A stretch of 64,000 bases of DNA from Neobacillus notoginsengisoli (GTDB lineage Bacteria; Bacillota; Bacilli; Bacillales; Cytobacillaceae): NCBI RefSeq assembly GCF_003515685.1, contig NZ_QWEG01000011.1:124001-188000 (forward strand), given 5' to 3'. The translations under genes and the position numbers were made by a program. Below are positions 17,659-28,622 of the stretch, piece after piece (positions within the stretch are counted from its first letter, which is position 1; every line of letters begins with the position of its first letter). The notes beneath the pieces were generated by a model. It did not search any database and was not told where the DNA came from. It was given only the letters and a program-made list of their open reading frames with translations.

Positions 17659-19383
17659 ATGTCATTTGATGGATTATTTACGAGAGCTATGACCGGCGAA
17701 CTGGCAAAAACCATTTCCGGCGGCCGGATCAATAAAGTCCAGCAGCCTTTTAAAAATGAAATCATCTTAGTCATCCGTGCTAATGGAACGAATCACCGCC
17801 TCCTTCTGTCAGCACACCCAAGTTACGGGCGTGTCCAGCTGACTGGCGAATTCCACGAAAATCCAAGTGAACCGCCAATGTTCTGCATGCTGCTCAGAAA
17901 GCATATCGAAGGTTATATCCTAGAAGGTGTCCGGCAATCCGGGACAGACAGAATCCTGATTTTTGAAATAAAAGGAAGAAATGAAATTGGCGACGTCAGC
18001 TATAAACAATTGATTGTTGAAATCATGGGAAAACACAGCAATATCATCCTTGTTGATAAAAGCCGGGGAATTATCCTTGACAGCATCAAGCATGTTTCCT
18101 TTGCAGTCAATACACACAGGGCCGTCCTACCCGGACAGACATACATCGCTCCGCCTGAGCAACATAAGCAGGATCCCTTTTCGGCGACTGCTGAAGATGT
18201 CCTACAGGCCATCGACTTTAACAGCGGGAAGCTTGATAAACAGCTTGTTGATGCTTTTTCGGGCGTTTCGCCGCTGTTTTCCAGAGAAGCTGTTTTTAGG
18301 AGCGGGCTTGCCAACAGGGCCACTTTGCCGAATGCGTTTCTATCCATGATTGAGGATTTGCGACAAAATAAAATCGAAGCTGCTATAACCTCTACAGGTA
18401 GTAAGGACGCTTTTTATTTATTCCCCCTTCTCCATTTGAAAGGGGAATCGAAAACCTTTGGCTCATTAAGTGAGATGCTGGACCGTTTTTATTTTGGAAA
18501 GGCAGAACGGGACCGGGTGAAACAGCGGGCCGGTGATTTAGATCGTTTTATTGCCAACGAGAAGGAAAAAAATGAAAAGAAGATTGAAAAGTTAAGAAAA
18601 ACGATGAAGGATGCTGAAAAAGCGGATCAATACCAGAAATTCGGGGAGCTTCTTACTGCTAATATGCATGCAGCCAAAAAAGGTATGAAGGAAATTGAAG
18701 TTCTTGATTATTATGATGAAAATGGCGGAACGGCCGTCATTCCGCTTGATCCGCAGAAAACCCCGCCTGAAAATGCCCAGAAGTACTTTTCGAGGTACCA
18801 GAAGGCTAAAAATGCTGTTTTAGCCGTCCAGGAGCAGATTAAGATAGCGGAAAATGAAGTGGTCTATTTTGACAGCCTCCTTCAGCAACTCGATTCGGCT
18901 TCTCCTAGAGACATAGAGGAAATAAGAGAAGAACTTGCCGAGGGCGGCTACATCAGGCAGCGCAACAGGAAGAATGTAAGAAAACAACAAAACGCCAAGC
19001 CTGTTCTTGATGTTTATACAGCTTCCGACGGAACAGAAATCCTTGTAGGCAAAAATAATAAACAAAATGACTATTTGACAACTAAGCTTGCAGGCAGGGA
19101 TGAGCTCTGGCTCCACACGAAGGATATTCCCGGCTCCCACGTCGTAATCCGGCACAAGGACCCATCAGACGATACAATTAGGGAAGCAGCCATTCTGGCA
19201 GCCTATTTTTCAAAGGCTCGCAATTCCAGCTCGGTGCCGGTAGATTATACGCGTGTCAGGCATGTGAAAAAGCCAAGCGGGGCAAAGCCTGGTTTCGTGA
19301 TATATGATAGCCAGAAAACGGCCTACGTTACTCCGGAAGAAGAAATGATTTTATCGCTTAGGCAAAATAGCCGGAATAAATAG
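17659..19383 (+). CDS. rqcH: Ribosome quality-control factor RqcH (NFACT family)
   Basis: Binds the obstructed 50S subunit with peptidyl-tRNA and adds C-terminal alanine tails that mark the nascent chain for degradation. The 574-aa protein has the NFACT-N domain starting MSFDGLFTRAMTGELAKTI, a central helix-rich region with coiled coil (KEKNEKKIEKLRKTMKDAEK), and a C-terminal NFACT-R domain with ELWLHTKDIPGSHVVI. The start ATG has GAGGT 8 bases upstream. It is the only plus-strand gene in the window and ends at a hairpin shared with pyrE. Older annotations call it a fibronectin-binding protein. Confidence 0.95.
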   Translation: MSFDGLFTRAMTGELAKTISGGRINKVQQPFKNEIILVIRANGTNHRLLLSAHPSYGRVQLTGEFHENPSEPPMFCMLLRKHIEGYILEGVRQSGTDRILIFEIKGRNEIGDVSYKQLIVEIMGKHSNIILVDKSRGIILDSIKHVSFAVNTHRAVLPGQTYIAPPEQHKQDPFSATAEDVLQAIDFNSGKLDKQLVDAFSGVSPLFSREAVFRSGLANRATLPNAFLSMIEDLRQNKIEAAITSTGSKDAFYLFPLLHLKGESKTFGSLSEMLDRFYFGKAERDRVKQRAGDLDRFIANEKEKNEKKIEKLRKTMKDAEKADQYQKFGELLTANMHAAKKGMKEIEVLDYYDENGGTAVIPLDPQKTPPENAQKYFSRYQKAKNAVLAVQEQIKIAENEVVYFDSLLQQLDSASPRDIEEIREELAEGGYIRQRNRKNVRKQQNAKPVLDVYTASDGTEILVGKNNKQNDYLTTKLAGRDELWLHTKDIPGSHVVIRHKDPSDDTIREAAILAAYFSKARNSSSVPVDYTRVRHVKKPSGAKPGFVIYDSQKTAYVTPEEEMILSLRQNSRNK

Positions 19384-19408
19384 ATAAAAAATCTCCATAA
19401 ACTTCGGC

Positions 19409-19440
19409 CGCCCAGCCTCATTCATCAAGCTGGGCGCTTT
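19409..19440. terminator. Terminator between convergent rqcH and pyrE
   Basis: CGCCCAGC (19409-19416) pairs with GCTGGGCG (19429-19436) around a 12-base loop, followed by CTTTGTTTT on the plus strand. It fits rqcH best; the minus-strand side has no T run. Confidence 0.7.
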
Positions 19441-19446
19441 GTTTTG

Positions 19447-20075
19447 CTATGCTTTCGCTTTTCCCCATTCTTCCGGGTTTACATACCATTCCATTAAGCA
19501 TGCAAGTTCGGCCTGTTTAATATATTCTTTTTCCACAGCAACCTGCGCAAGTTCGGGAAAATCAGTGATTGTAACCGTATGGAGACCTGCTTCCTCGAGC
19601 TTCTTGCGCCCCTTTTCCAATCCATAAGTAAAGATTGCCGCTACCCCCAGAACCTCCGCACCTGCCTCTTTAAGGGCGTTGGCGGCTGCAATGACACTTC
19701 CTCCGGTAGAAATAAGATCCTCGATAATGACCACCTTTCGCCCGGGGCTGACCTTGCCTTCGATTTGATTTCCTTTTCCATGTCCTTTTGCACTGCTTCG
19801 CACATAGGACAGAGGAAGCCCCATTTTTTCACTGACCCATGCGGCATGGGGAATGCCCGCGGTTGCAGTTCCGGCAATGACATCCACTCCGGAAAAATAT
19901 TCCTTGATCCGGTCTGTTAGCTCAATAGCGATGGCCGTCCTGATTTCCGGAAAAGACAGGGTCAGCCTGTTATCGCAATAAATCGGCGACTTCATGCCGG
20001 ATGTCCAAGTGAAAGGATTATTGGTCCTTAAGGTAACAGCATTTATTTCTAATAAATATGCTGCTATTTCTTTGC

Positions 20076-20079
<4 letters not shown>
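19447..20079 (-). CDS. pyrE: Orotate phosphoribosyltransferase
   Basis: Transfers ribose phosphate from PRPP to orotate to give OMP. With start ATG at 20077-20079 (ATGA overlap with the pyrF stop) the protein is 210 aa, matching the family; a longer open frame upstream is only the pyrF region read out of frame. The N-terminus [18 protein letters not shown] and the PRPP loop [13 protein letters not shown] are diagnostic. It is the last gene of the pyr operon. Confidence 0.97.
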
Positions 20080-22487
<2,408 letters not shown>

Positions 22488-22535
22488 GCCCTTTTCAATT
22501 AATCAGGATGACACACAACCGTCTCCCGAAAGCCT

Positions 22536-23840
22536 TTATCTAATGAAAGCTTCCTTTCGCTCCATTTCCCAGACGATTTCCCCTCCGGCAACTGTAAGAA
22601 CAGGCCAACCTTTGCACTTCCAGCCGCCAAACGGATTGTTCTTTCCTTTTGACAAAAATTCATTGGGGTTGATTTCCTTCTCTTCTTCCAAGTCGAGCAA
22701 AACGAGATCTGCTGGCCCCCCAACCTCAAGTGTGCCGTATGGAAGGCCGAATGCGCGCGCTGGCTTTATCGTCAAGTATTCAATCAGTTCCATAAGCGTA
22801 CATATTCCCTTCTCAACGAGATGGGTATACAAGAGTGGGAAAGCTGTTTCGAGACCTGTAATACCAAAAGGAGCTTTTTCCATTCCCCACGCTTTTTCTT
22901 CTTCGGTATGTGGTGCATGGTCAGTGGCAATAAAATCGATTGTTCCGTCCAAAAGCCCTTCAATTAACGCCAACTGGTCTTCTTTTGAACGGAGTGGCGG
23001 GTTCATTTTATAATTGGCATCGAGACCAGGTATATCCTCCTCGGACATTAGCAAATGATGCGGGGTTACTTCCGCTGTTACCCTGATGCCCGCCCGCTTC
23101 GCATCTCTCACCGCGCGGACTGATTCCTTTGTGCTAATATGGCACACATGATAATGGCAGCCTGCTGCTTCCGCAAGCAGCACATCCCTTGCAATATGGA
23201 CGCATTCGCATACTGAAGGTATACCGGCCAGGTTGTTCTTTTTAGAAAAAGAGCCTTCGTGGACACATCCTTTGTTAATGAGTGAGTCTTCCTCGCAGTG
23301 GGCGACGATGACCATATCTAGAGCAGCTGCCTTTTTCATCGCCTCAAGCATCATTGCCGCTGACTGTACACCGACGCCGTCATCCGTAAAGGCGAATGCG
23401 CCGCTCTCTTTTAATTCCTTGAAGTTTGTCAATTCCCGGCCCAATTCTCGAAGTGTGATTGAGGCATATGGGAGAACCCGGATAACCGCTGTCTGGGCGA
23501 TCCGGTCCTGGAGCCAGTCAAGCTGTTCCTTTGTATCAGGTACAGGCCTTGTGTTAGGCATTGCGGCGATTGTTGTGAAGCCTCCTTTGGCGGCTGCTTT
23601 CGTCCCAGTCTCGATCGTTTCCTTTTTCTCTCCTCCTGGCTCCCTAAGATGGACATGGAGGTCAATAAACCCTGGCGAAGCTACCAGTCCGCTTCCGTTG
23701 ATAATTCTGTCGGCATCCTTGTTAAGGGAGGGCCCGATCTCGGCAATCAGTCCATCCTCTATGTAAATATCAGTCATTTTTTCCCATTCAGTTTCTAGAT
23801 TATCTGGCAAGTGCACGTTTTTTAGCAAAAACTTCAACAT
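22536..23840 (-). CDS. pyrC: Dihydroorotase
   Basis: Zinc amidohydrolase that closes carbamoyl-aspartate to dihydroorotate. The 434-aa protein contains [15 protein letters not shown] (metal-binding HxH and substrate Arg), FTDDGVGV, the HCE and HVCHIS metal ligands, and ATDHAPHT with the catalytic Asp. The ATG at 23838-23840 follows a G-rich Shine-Dalgarno and overlaps the pyrB 3' end by about 41 bases. The tail is a few residues longer than in B. subtilis. Confidence 0.96.
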   Translation of the reverse strand: MLKFLLKNVHLPDNLETEWEKMTDIYIEDGLIAEIGPSLNKDADRIINGSGLVASPGFIDLHVHLREPGGEKKETIETGTKAAAKGGFTTIAAMPNTRPVPDTKEQLDWLQDRIAQTAVIRVLPYASITLRELGRELTNFKELKESGAFAFTDDGVGVQSAAMMLEAMKKAAALDMVIVAHCEEDSLINKGCVHEGSFSKKNNLAGIPSVCECVHIARDVLLAEAAGCHYHVCHISTKESVRAVRDAKRAGIRVTAEVTPHHLLMSEEDIPGLDANYKMNPPLRSKEDQLALIEGLLDGTIDFIATDHAPHTEEEKAWGMEKAPFGITGLETAFPLLYTHLVEKGICTLMELIEYLTIKPARAFGLPYGTLEVGGPADLVLLDLEEEKEINPNEFLSKGKNNPFGGWKCKGWPVLTVAGGEIVWEMERKEAFIR

Positions 23841-24723
23841 TATGCCCCCCTTTTATTTGTGAAAGCGACCTTTTTAAAACAGCCATCCTGACATAAACGC
23901 CATTTTCCATTTGTTTGAAAATTCTTGAACGGGGACATTCAACCAGGCCGCCGGCTATTTCTACATCTCTGTTAACCGGTGCAGGGTGCATGATAATGCT
24001 GCCAGGCTTCATTCTTCTCTCTCTTTCTGGAGTAAGCCCGTACCTGCGATGGTACTCTTCTCTCGTAATCCTGTATTTTCTTTCATGTCTTTCATGCTGG
24101 ATCCTCAGAAGCATAATGACATCCGCGGTCCTGATCGCCCTGTCAATCGGTTCGTACGGGCTGTTTTCGTCAAACCATTCTGGCGGTCCAGAGAAAACAA
24201 CCTCGGCCCCTAGACGTCTTAATGCATCTGCGTTGGAGTGAGCAACCCTGCTGTGGCGAAAGTCCCCGACGATTGCTACTTTCAATCCAGTAAACCTCCC
24301 GAACTCCTGCTTTATTGTCATGAGGTCAAGAAGGGATTGTGTTGGATGATGGCCACATCCATCCCCTGCATTCAAAATGGAAATACCGCAAGTTTCTTTA
24401 AGTTCATCATAATACTGATCCTCCGGGTGGCGAATGACTAACGCGTCCACCCCAATCGACTCCATTGTTTTTACAGTATCGTAGAGACTTTCACCTTTCA
24501 GAGCGCTTGATGCGCTAGCCTCAAATTGAATAACCTCAAGGCCAAGTTTCCTTTCAGCCATTTCAAAGCTGCATTTCGTGCGTGTGCTCGGTTCAAAGAA
24601 GAGATTCGATACATAAACGCTCCGTTCTGGCTGCCATACAGCCCCTTTAGCAAAACTTTCCGCTTCGACGATTAAACTAGTGATTTCTTCTGGCTGTAAA
24701 TCAGCCATCGTCAATAGGTGCAT
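23800..24723 (-). CDS. pyrB: Aspartate carbamoyltransferase catalytic subunit
   Basis: Condenses carbamoyl phosphate with aspartate. The 307-aa protein carries [15 protein letters not shown] (carbamoyl-phosphate loop STRTK) and [14 protein letters not shown] (HPTQ). Two adjacent ATGs follow GGGGAGG; I choose the second (24721-24723) by spacing and by the B. subtilis N-terminus. No regulatory subunit PyrI is present, as usual for Bacillus. Its substrate must come from a carbamoyl-phosphate synthetase encoded elsewhere. Confidence 0.96.
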   Translation of the reverse strand: MHLLTMADLQPEEITSLIVEAESFAKGAVWQPERSVYVSNLFFEPSTRTKCSFEMAERKLGLEVIQFEASASSALKGESLYDTVKTMESIGVDALVIRHPEDQYYDELKETCGISILNAGDGCGHHPTQSLLDLMTIKQEFGRFTGLKVAIVGDFRHSRVAHSNADALRRLGAEVVFSGPPEWFDENSPYEPIDRAIRTADVIMLLRIQHERHERKYRITREEYHRRYGLTPERERRMKPGSIIMHPAPVNRDVEIAGGLVECPRSRIFKQMENGVYVRMAVLKRSLSQIKGGHNVEVFAKKRALAR

Positions 24724-24759
24724 CATTCATTCCTCCCCAGATGTTTTACATAAGGGCGT

Positions 24760-24790
24760 AAAAAATGCGCCCTAAGCAAAGCCAGGGCGC
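24760..24790 (-). terminator. pyrP-pyrB attenuator terminator
   Basis: GCGCCCT pairs with AGGGCGC around a 10-base loop, followed by ATTTTTT on the minus strand. It lies 37 bases before pyrB and about 60 bases after the PyrR-binding hairpin, the arrangement of the third attenuator in the B. subtilis pyr operon. Confidence 0.85.
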
Positions 24791-24850
24791 GACCAAGTTC
24801 CAGCAATAGGCAGGCAGAACTGCAACCTATTGCTAGCGAGGGCACCCTTA

Positions 24851-24868
24851 CCGGCCTCTCAGGACCGG
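24851..24868 (-). promoter_or_regulatory. PyrR-binding (anti-antiterminator) hairpin, pyrP-pyrB gap
   Basis: On the minus strand CCGG then TCCTGAGAGG then CCGG. The loop matches the known PyrR-binding consensus ARUCCNGNGAGGYU. It begins directly after the pyrP stop codon. Binding of PyrR with UMP would favour the downstream terminator and reduce pyrB-pyrE expression. Confidence 0.88.
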
Positions 24869-24869
24869 T

Positions 24870-26183
24870 TTAAAAGGTGTTAACTTTATGATCTTCTATT
24901 GAAGCTTCAAACATATCATCTATTGCAGCTTCTCTTCCTGGGAGGATTAAGTTCAAAATAACTCCCAGAATTGCGGCTAATGCCATCCCCTGGATTTGAA
25001 ATCCATCCGTCACCTGAATAAATGCTCCGCCAATCCCAATGACAAGGATAACCGATGAAATGACGAGATTTCGATTGCTTCCAAAGTCAATTTTGCTGTC
25101 AACAAGCATTCTCAACCCCGAAGAAGCGATGATTCCAAAAAGGAGGATTGACACGCCGCCCATTACCGCAGTCGGGATTGTACTAATGAGCGCGGTAATT
25201 GTGCCAATAAAGCCGAAAATTGTTGCTGCCACAGCCGCACCCGCAATCACATAGACACTGTATACCTTCGTAATCGCTAGGACGCCGATGTTTTCACCGT
25301 AAGTTGTCTTAGGAGGGCCGCCAATCAGCGCGGAAATCATCGTGGCTGTGCCGTCACCAAGCATGGAACGATGGAGCCCAGGCTGTTTAATATAATCCCG
25401 GCCGACAACTTTGCTCAGTACGAGCTGGTGGCCAATATGCTCTGATATCGTTACAACAGCGACTGGAACCATTAGAAGAATCAGGTCCAGAGTAACCTTA
25501 ATTTTATAATCGACAAAAGGAATAATGAAATCAGGCCATTGGAAGAATTTCGCTTTCATAACCGGTGAGAAGTCAACCAGTCCGACCGCAAGTGAATACA
25601 CGTATCCAATAACAATCCCGGCGAGGATTGGGATAATGCTAAGTGTCCCTCTCATATAGACAGAAAAAATGATGGTTGCCACAAGCGTGACCAAAGCAGC
25701 CGAAAAGTGGACCATACTGTAATGTTCAGGGCCCTTCATTGTATTCATCGCCATTCCTACTGCGGTCCCAGCCATGGAAAGACCGATGACCATGATCACT
25801 GGGCCGACCACAATTGGCGGCAGCAAATTCATAATCCAGCGGTGGCCAGCTTTTTTTATAACCAAGGCGACAATTCCATACACAAGCCCAGCCATAAAGC
25901 TTCCGATCATTGCCCCCCCGGGTCCGCCGATTGTTTTCGCACCAATGATTGGAACGATGAATGCGAAAGAGGAACCGAGGTAGGCAGGTACCTGCCATTT
26001 AGTAATCATCAGAAACGCTAACGTTCCAACTCCGCTTGAAATAAGTGCTATTGCAGGGCTTAAACCGACAAGGTACGGCACAAGTATCGTAGCTCCGAAC
26101 ATGGCGAATAAGTGCTGCAAGCTTAAAGTAATTAATTGTCCCAAATTCGGTTTTTCATTTACATCTAAAATAGGTCTATTCAT
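24870..26183 (-). CDS. pyrP: Uracil permease
   Basis: Uracil:proton symporter of the NAT/NCS2 family in the cytoplasmic membrane. With the second of two adjacent ATGs (26181-26183; GGAGG 7 bases upstream) the protein is 437 aa, the family length; the open frame further upstream only reads through the attenuator. It has about 12-14 hydrophobic segments and the NAT-type substrate segment ISEHIGHQLVLSKVVGRD. The gene is the second of the pyr operon, linking import to de novo synthesis. Confidence 0.95.
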   Translation of the reverse strand: MNRPILDVNEKPNLGQLITLSLQHLFAMFGATILVPYLVGLSPAIALISSGVGTLAFLMITKWQVPAYLGSSFAFIVPIIGAKTIGGPGGAMIGSFMAGLVYGIVALVIKKAGHRWIMNLLPPIVVGPVIMVIGLSMAGTAVGMAMNTMKGPEHYSMVHFSAALVTLVATIIFSVYMRGTLSIIPILAGIVIGYVYSLAVGLVDFSPVMKAKFFQWPDFIIPFVDYKIKVTLDLILLMVPVAVVTISEHIGHQLVLSKVVGRDYIKQPGLHRSMLGDGTATMISALIGGPPKTTYGENIGVLAITKVYSVYVIAGAAVAATIFGFIGTITALISTIPTAVMGGVSILLFGIIASSGLRMLVDSKIDFGSNRNLVISSVILVIGIGGAFIQVTDGFQIQGMALAAILGVILNLILPGREAAIDDMFEASIEDHKVNTF

Positions 26184-26225
26184 CATTTCTCCTCCGTACG
26201 TTGTGTATTCAGCTTTTAATGCCAT

Positions 26226-26255
26226 AAAAAAACTCCCTGCAGCGAGTGCAAGGAG
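26226..26255 (-). terminator. pyrR-pyrP attenuator terminator
   Basis: CTCCTTGCA pairs with TGCAGGGAG (one wobble) around CTCGC, then TTTTTTT on the minus strand. It ends about 43 bases before the pyrP start. Confidence 0.87.
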
Positions 26256-26334
26256 GTAAAAATGCGTAAGGGTATAAATATCTTCCATTCTTAAGTCATA
26301 CCTAATATGGAAGCGTCCCGGCATTTCCCCCTTT

Positions 26335-26352
26335 GCAGACTCTCTGGACTGC
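26335..26352 (-). promoter_or_regulatory. PyrR-binding (anti-antiterminator) hairpin, pyrR-pyrP gap
   Basis: GCAG-TCCAGAGAG-TCTGC on the minus strand. The loop fits the PyrR-binding consensus, and the site lies about 80 bases upstream of the attenuator terminator, within the 214-bp leader between pyrR and pyrP. Confidence 0.88.
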
Positions 26353-26397
26353 GTTTAAAAGGGATATTCATTTTAAAATCGTGTACGGTATAATAAC

Positions 26398-27024
<627 letters not shown>

Positions 27025-27046
27025 TCAGGGCAATTCCGTTTCCTTC

Positions 27047-27064
27047 CCAGCCTCACAGGACTGC
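27047..27064 (-). promoter_or_regulatory. PyrR-binding (anti-antiterminator) hairpin in pyr leader
   Basis: CAG-TCCTGTGAGG-CTGGG on the minus strand, with a loop fitting the PyrR consensus, about 20-40 bases downstream of the expected transcription start. It is the first of three such sites in this operon. Confidence 0.87.
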
Positions 27065-27090
27065 TTTAAAGGGCTTATAAAACTATAGCC

Positions 27091-27119
27091 ATAGTATCTC
27101 AATGAAGAGGTGATGTCAA
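27091..27119 (-). promoter_or_regulatory. pyr operon SigA promoter
   Basis: A consensus -35 TTGACA (27114-27119), a 17-base spacer and -10 TACTAT (27091-27096) on the minus strand. The -35 overlaps the rluD stop codon. The predicted start near 27084 places the PyrR site and the first terminator at normal attenuator distances. Confidence 0.85.
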
Positions 27120-28027
27120 TGATTATGGCGTAATTCTTCAATCAATTTGTCGAAGTATGCCGGCAGTGGTGCCTCGAATTCATGATACTCACCGGTCCGT
27201 GGATGTTTGAAACCCAGGACACCGGCATGGAGCGCCTGGCCTCCCAACTCAAGGGTTTTCTTTGGCCCATACTTCGGGTCACCTGCAAGAGGATACCCTA
27301 TATATTTCATGTGCACTCTAATTTGATGAGTTCGGCCTGTTTCAAGCTGGCATTCAACGAATGTAAAATTTCCGAGCCGTTCAATCACCTGAAAGTGTGT
27401 GACAGCATGTTTGCCATTGTCGACTACAGTCATGCTTTGCCTGTCTTTCGGGTCCCTTCCGAGCGGGGCATCGACTGTTCCATAATCATGAGGAATGTTT
27501 CCGTGGACAATCGCTTTGTATTTCCTTGTCACCGATTTCTCGACAAGCTGATTGACAAGGCTTTCGTGTGCCATGTCATTTTTTGCCACCATTAACAATC
27601 CCGAAGTATCTTTATCAATCCTATGCACAATTCCAGGCCTTAATACGCCATTGATGCCTGAAAGATCTTTACAATGATGCATTAATCCATTTACAAGTGT
27701 TCCTGTTAAATGGCCAGGTGCCGGGTGGACGACCATTCCTTTCGGTTTGTTTACGACAAGGACGTCGCCATCCTCATAGTAAATATCAAGGTCCATTTCT
27801 TCCGGAATGGCATCCAACTCTTCCGGCTCGGGAATTGTGATTTCAATGACATCGTTTTCTGCACATTTGTAATTTGACTTGACTTGTTTGCCATTAACAA
27901 GAACATTCCCATCCTTAATCCACTGCTGGACTTGAGTCCGGGACCATTCCTCATTTAGTGTTGAAACGGCCTTGTCAATTCTGTCACCCTTTTGGTTCTC
28001 AAGGATGGTGTGTACCATTCTTTCCAT
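27116..28027 (-). CDS. ylyB: RluD-type large-subunit pseudouridine synthase (YlyB)
   Basis: RNA pseudouridine synthase, probably modifying 23S rRNA. The 303-aa protein has an N-terminal S4 domain ([21 protein letters not shown]), the catalytic motif [16 protein letters not shown] with the essential Asp, and [23 protein letters not shown] at 28025-28027 has AAGGAG 7 bases upstream and overlaps the lspA 3' end by 29 bases. The lspA-ylyB-pyrR order is conserved. Exact target uridines are not deducible here. Confidence 0.94.
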   Translation of the reverse strand: MERMVHTILENQKGDRIDKAVSTLNEEWSRTQVQQWIKDGNVLVNGKQVKSNYKCAENDVIEITIPEPEELDAIPEEMDLDIYYEDGDVLVVNKPKGMVVHPAPGHLTGTLVNGLMHHCKDLSGINGVLRPGIVHRIDKDTSGLLMVAKNDMAHESLVNQLVEKSVTRKYKAIVHGNIPHDYGTVDAPLGRDPKDRQSMTVVDNGKHAVTHFQVIERLGNFTFVECQLETGRTHQIRVHMKYIGYPLAGDPKYGPKKTLELGGQALHAGVLGFKHPRTGEYHEFEAPLPAYFDKLIEELRHNH

Positions 28028-28493
28028 ATGACTTCTCCTTTTTGGCTTCCCGTTCTTCTTTTAGCATTTGGATCATTAAGAAAAATACACCAATGACCAG
28101 GGCGGAATCTGCTATGTTGAAAACTGGGAAATTGTAACTGAAAATGTAGGTGTGGATAAAATCAACCACTTCCTGTCTGTAGACGCGGTCAATAAAGTTG
28201 CCAATTGCCCCGCCCAGCATGAAGCCAAGCGATACACCAAGGAGGGCGTTTCCTTTCGCGGCTTTATTGATATAGTAAACAATTCCGATGATAACGATGA
28301 CTGTAATGACATAAAACAGCCACATCTGCCCCTGCAGGATTCCCCATGCCGCGCCGCGGTTTCGATGTGAGGTAATATACAAAAAATCCTCAATGATAGG
28401 AATACTGTCGCCTATATTCATATTTTTAACAATCAGCCATTTAGTGATTTGATCAAGGATAATAATAAATGCCGCTATTAAATAATAAAACAC
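27999..28493 (-). CDS. lspA: Signal peptidase II (prolipoprotein)
   Basis: Membrane aspartyl protease that cleaves lipoprotein signal peptides. Four transmembrane segments are visible and the two catalytic aspartates lie in [18 protein letters not shown] and [12 protein letters not shown] start at GTG (28491-28493) because GGAGGG precedes it by 8 bases and the B. subtilis protein begins at the equivalent FYYLIA; an ATG 18 bases upstream is also in frame. The product is 164 aa. Confidence 0.95.
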   Translation of the reverse strand: MFYYLIAAFIIILDQITKWLIVKNMNIGDSIPIIEDFLYITSHRNRGAAWGILQGQMWLFYVITVIVIIGIVYYINKAAKGNALLGVSLGFMLGGAIGNFIDRVYRQEVVDFIHTYIFSYNFPVFNIADSALVIGVFFLMIQMLKEEREAKKEKSYGKNGTHHP

Positions 28494-28585
28494 TGAGTGA
28501 ACCCTCCACATCCTGTCGATGACTTCTTTTGCATTTTAGCACAAACCCGCATGAAACAACAAAGAAAAATCGGGTAAAAACAAAA

Positions 28586-28613
28586 GGCCGGCCTGCATAT
28601 GCAGGTTCCGGCC
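28586..28613 (-). terminator. ileS terminator
   Basis: A long palindrome, GGCCGG-AA-CCTGCATATGCAGG-CCGGCC, followed by TTTTGTTTTT on the minus strand, 10 bases after the ileS stop. It separates ileS from lspA-ylyB. Confidence 0.8.
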
Positions 28614-28622
28614 CAAACACAA

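Noticed and set aside
26184-26324. N-terminal extension of pyrP through the attenuator
   Set aside because: The extension would translate the terminator hairpin and has no family support; a strong Shine-Dalgarno precedes the ATG pair at 26181-26186.
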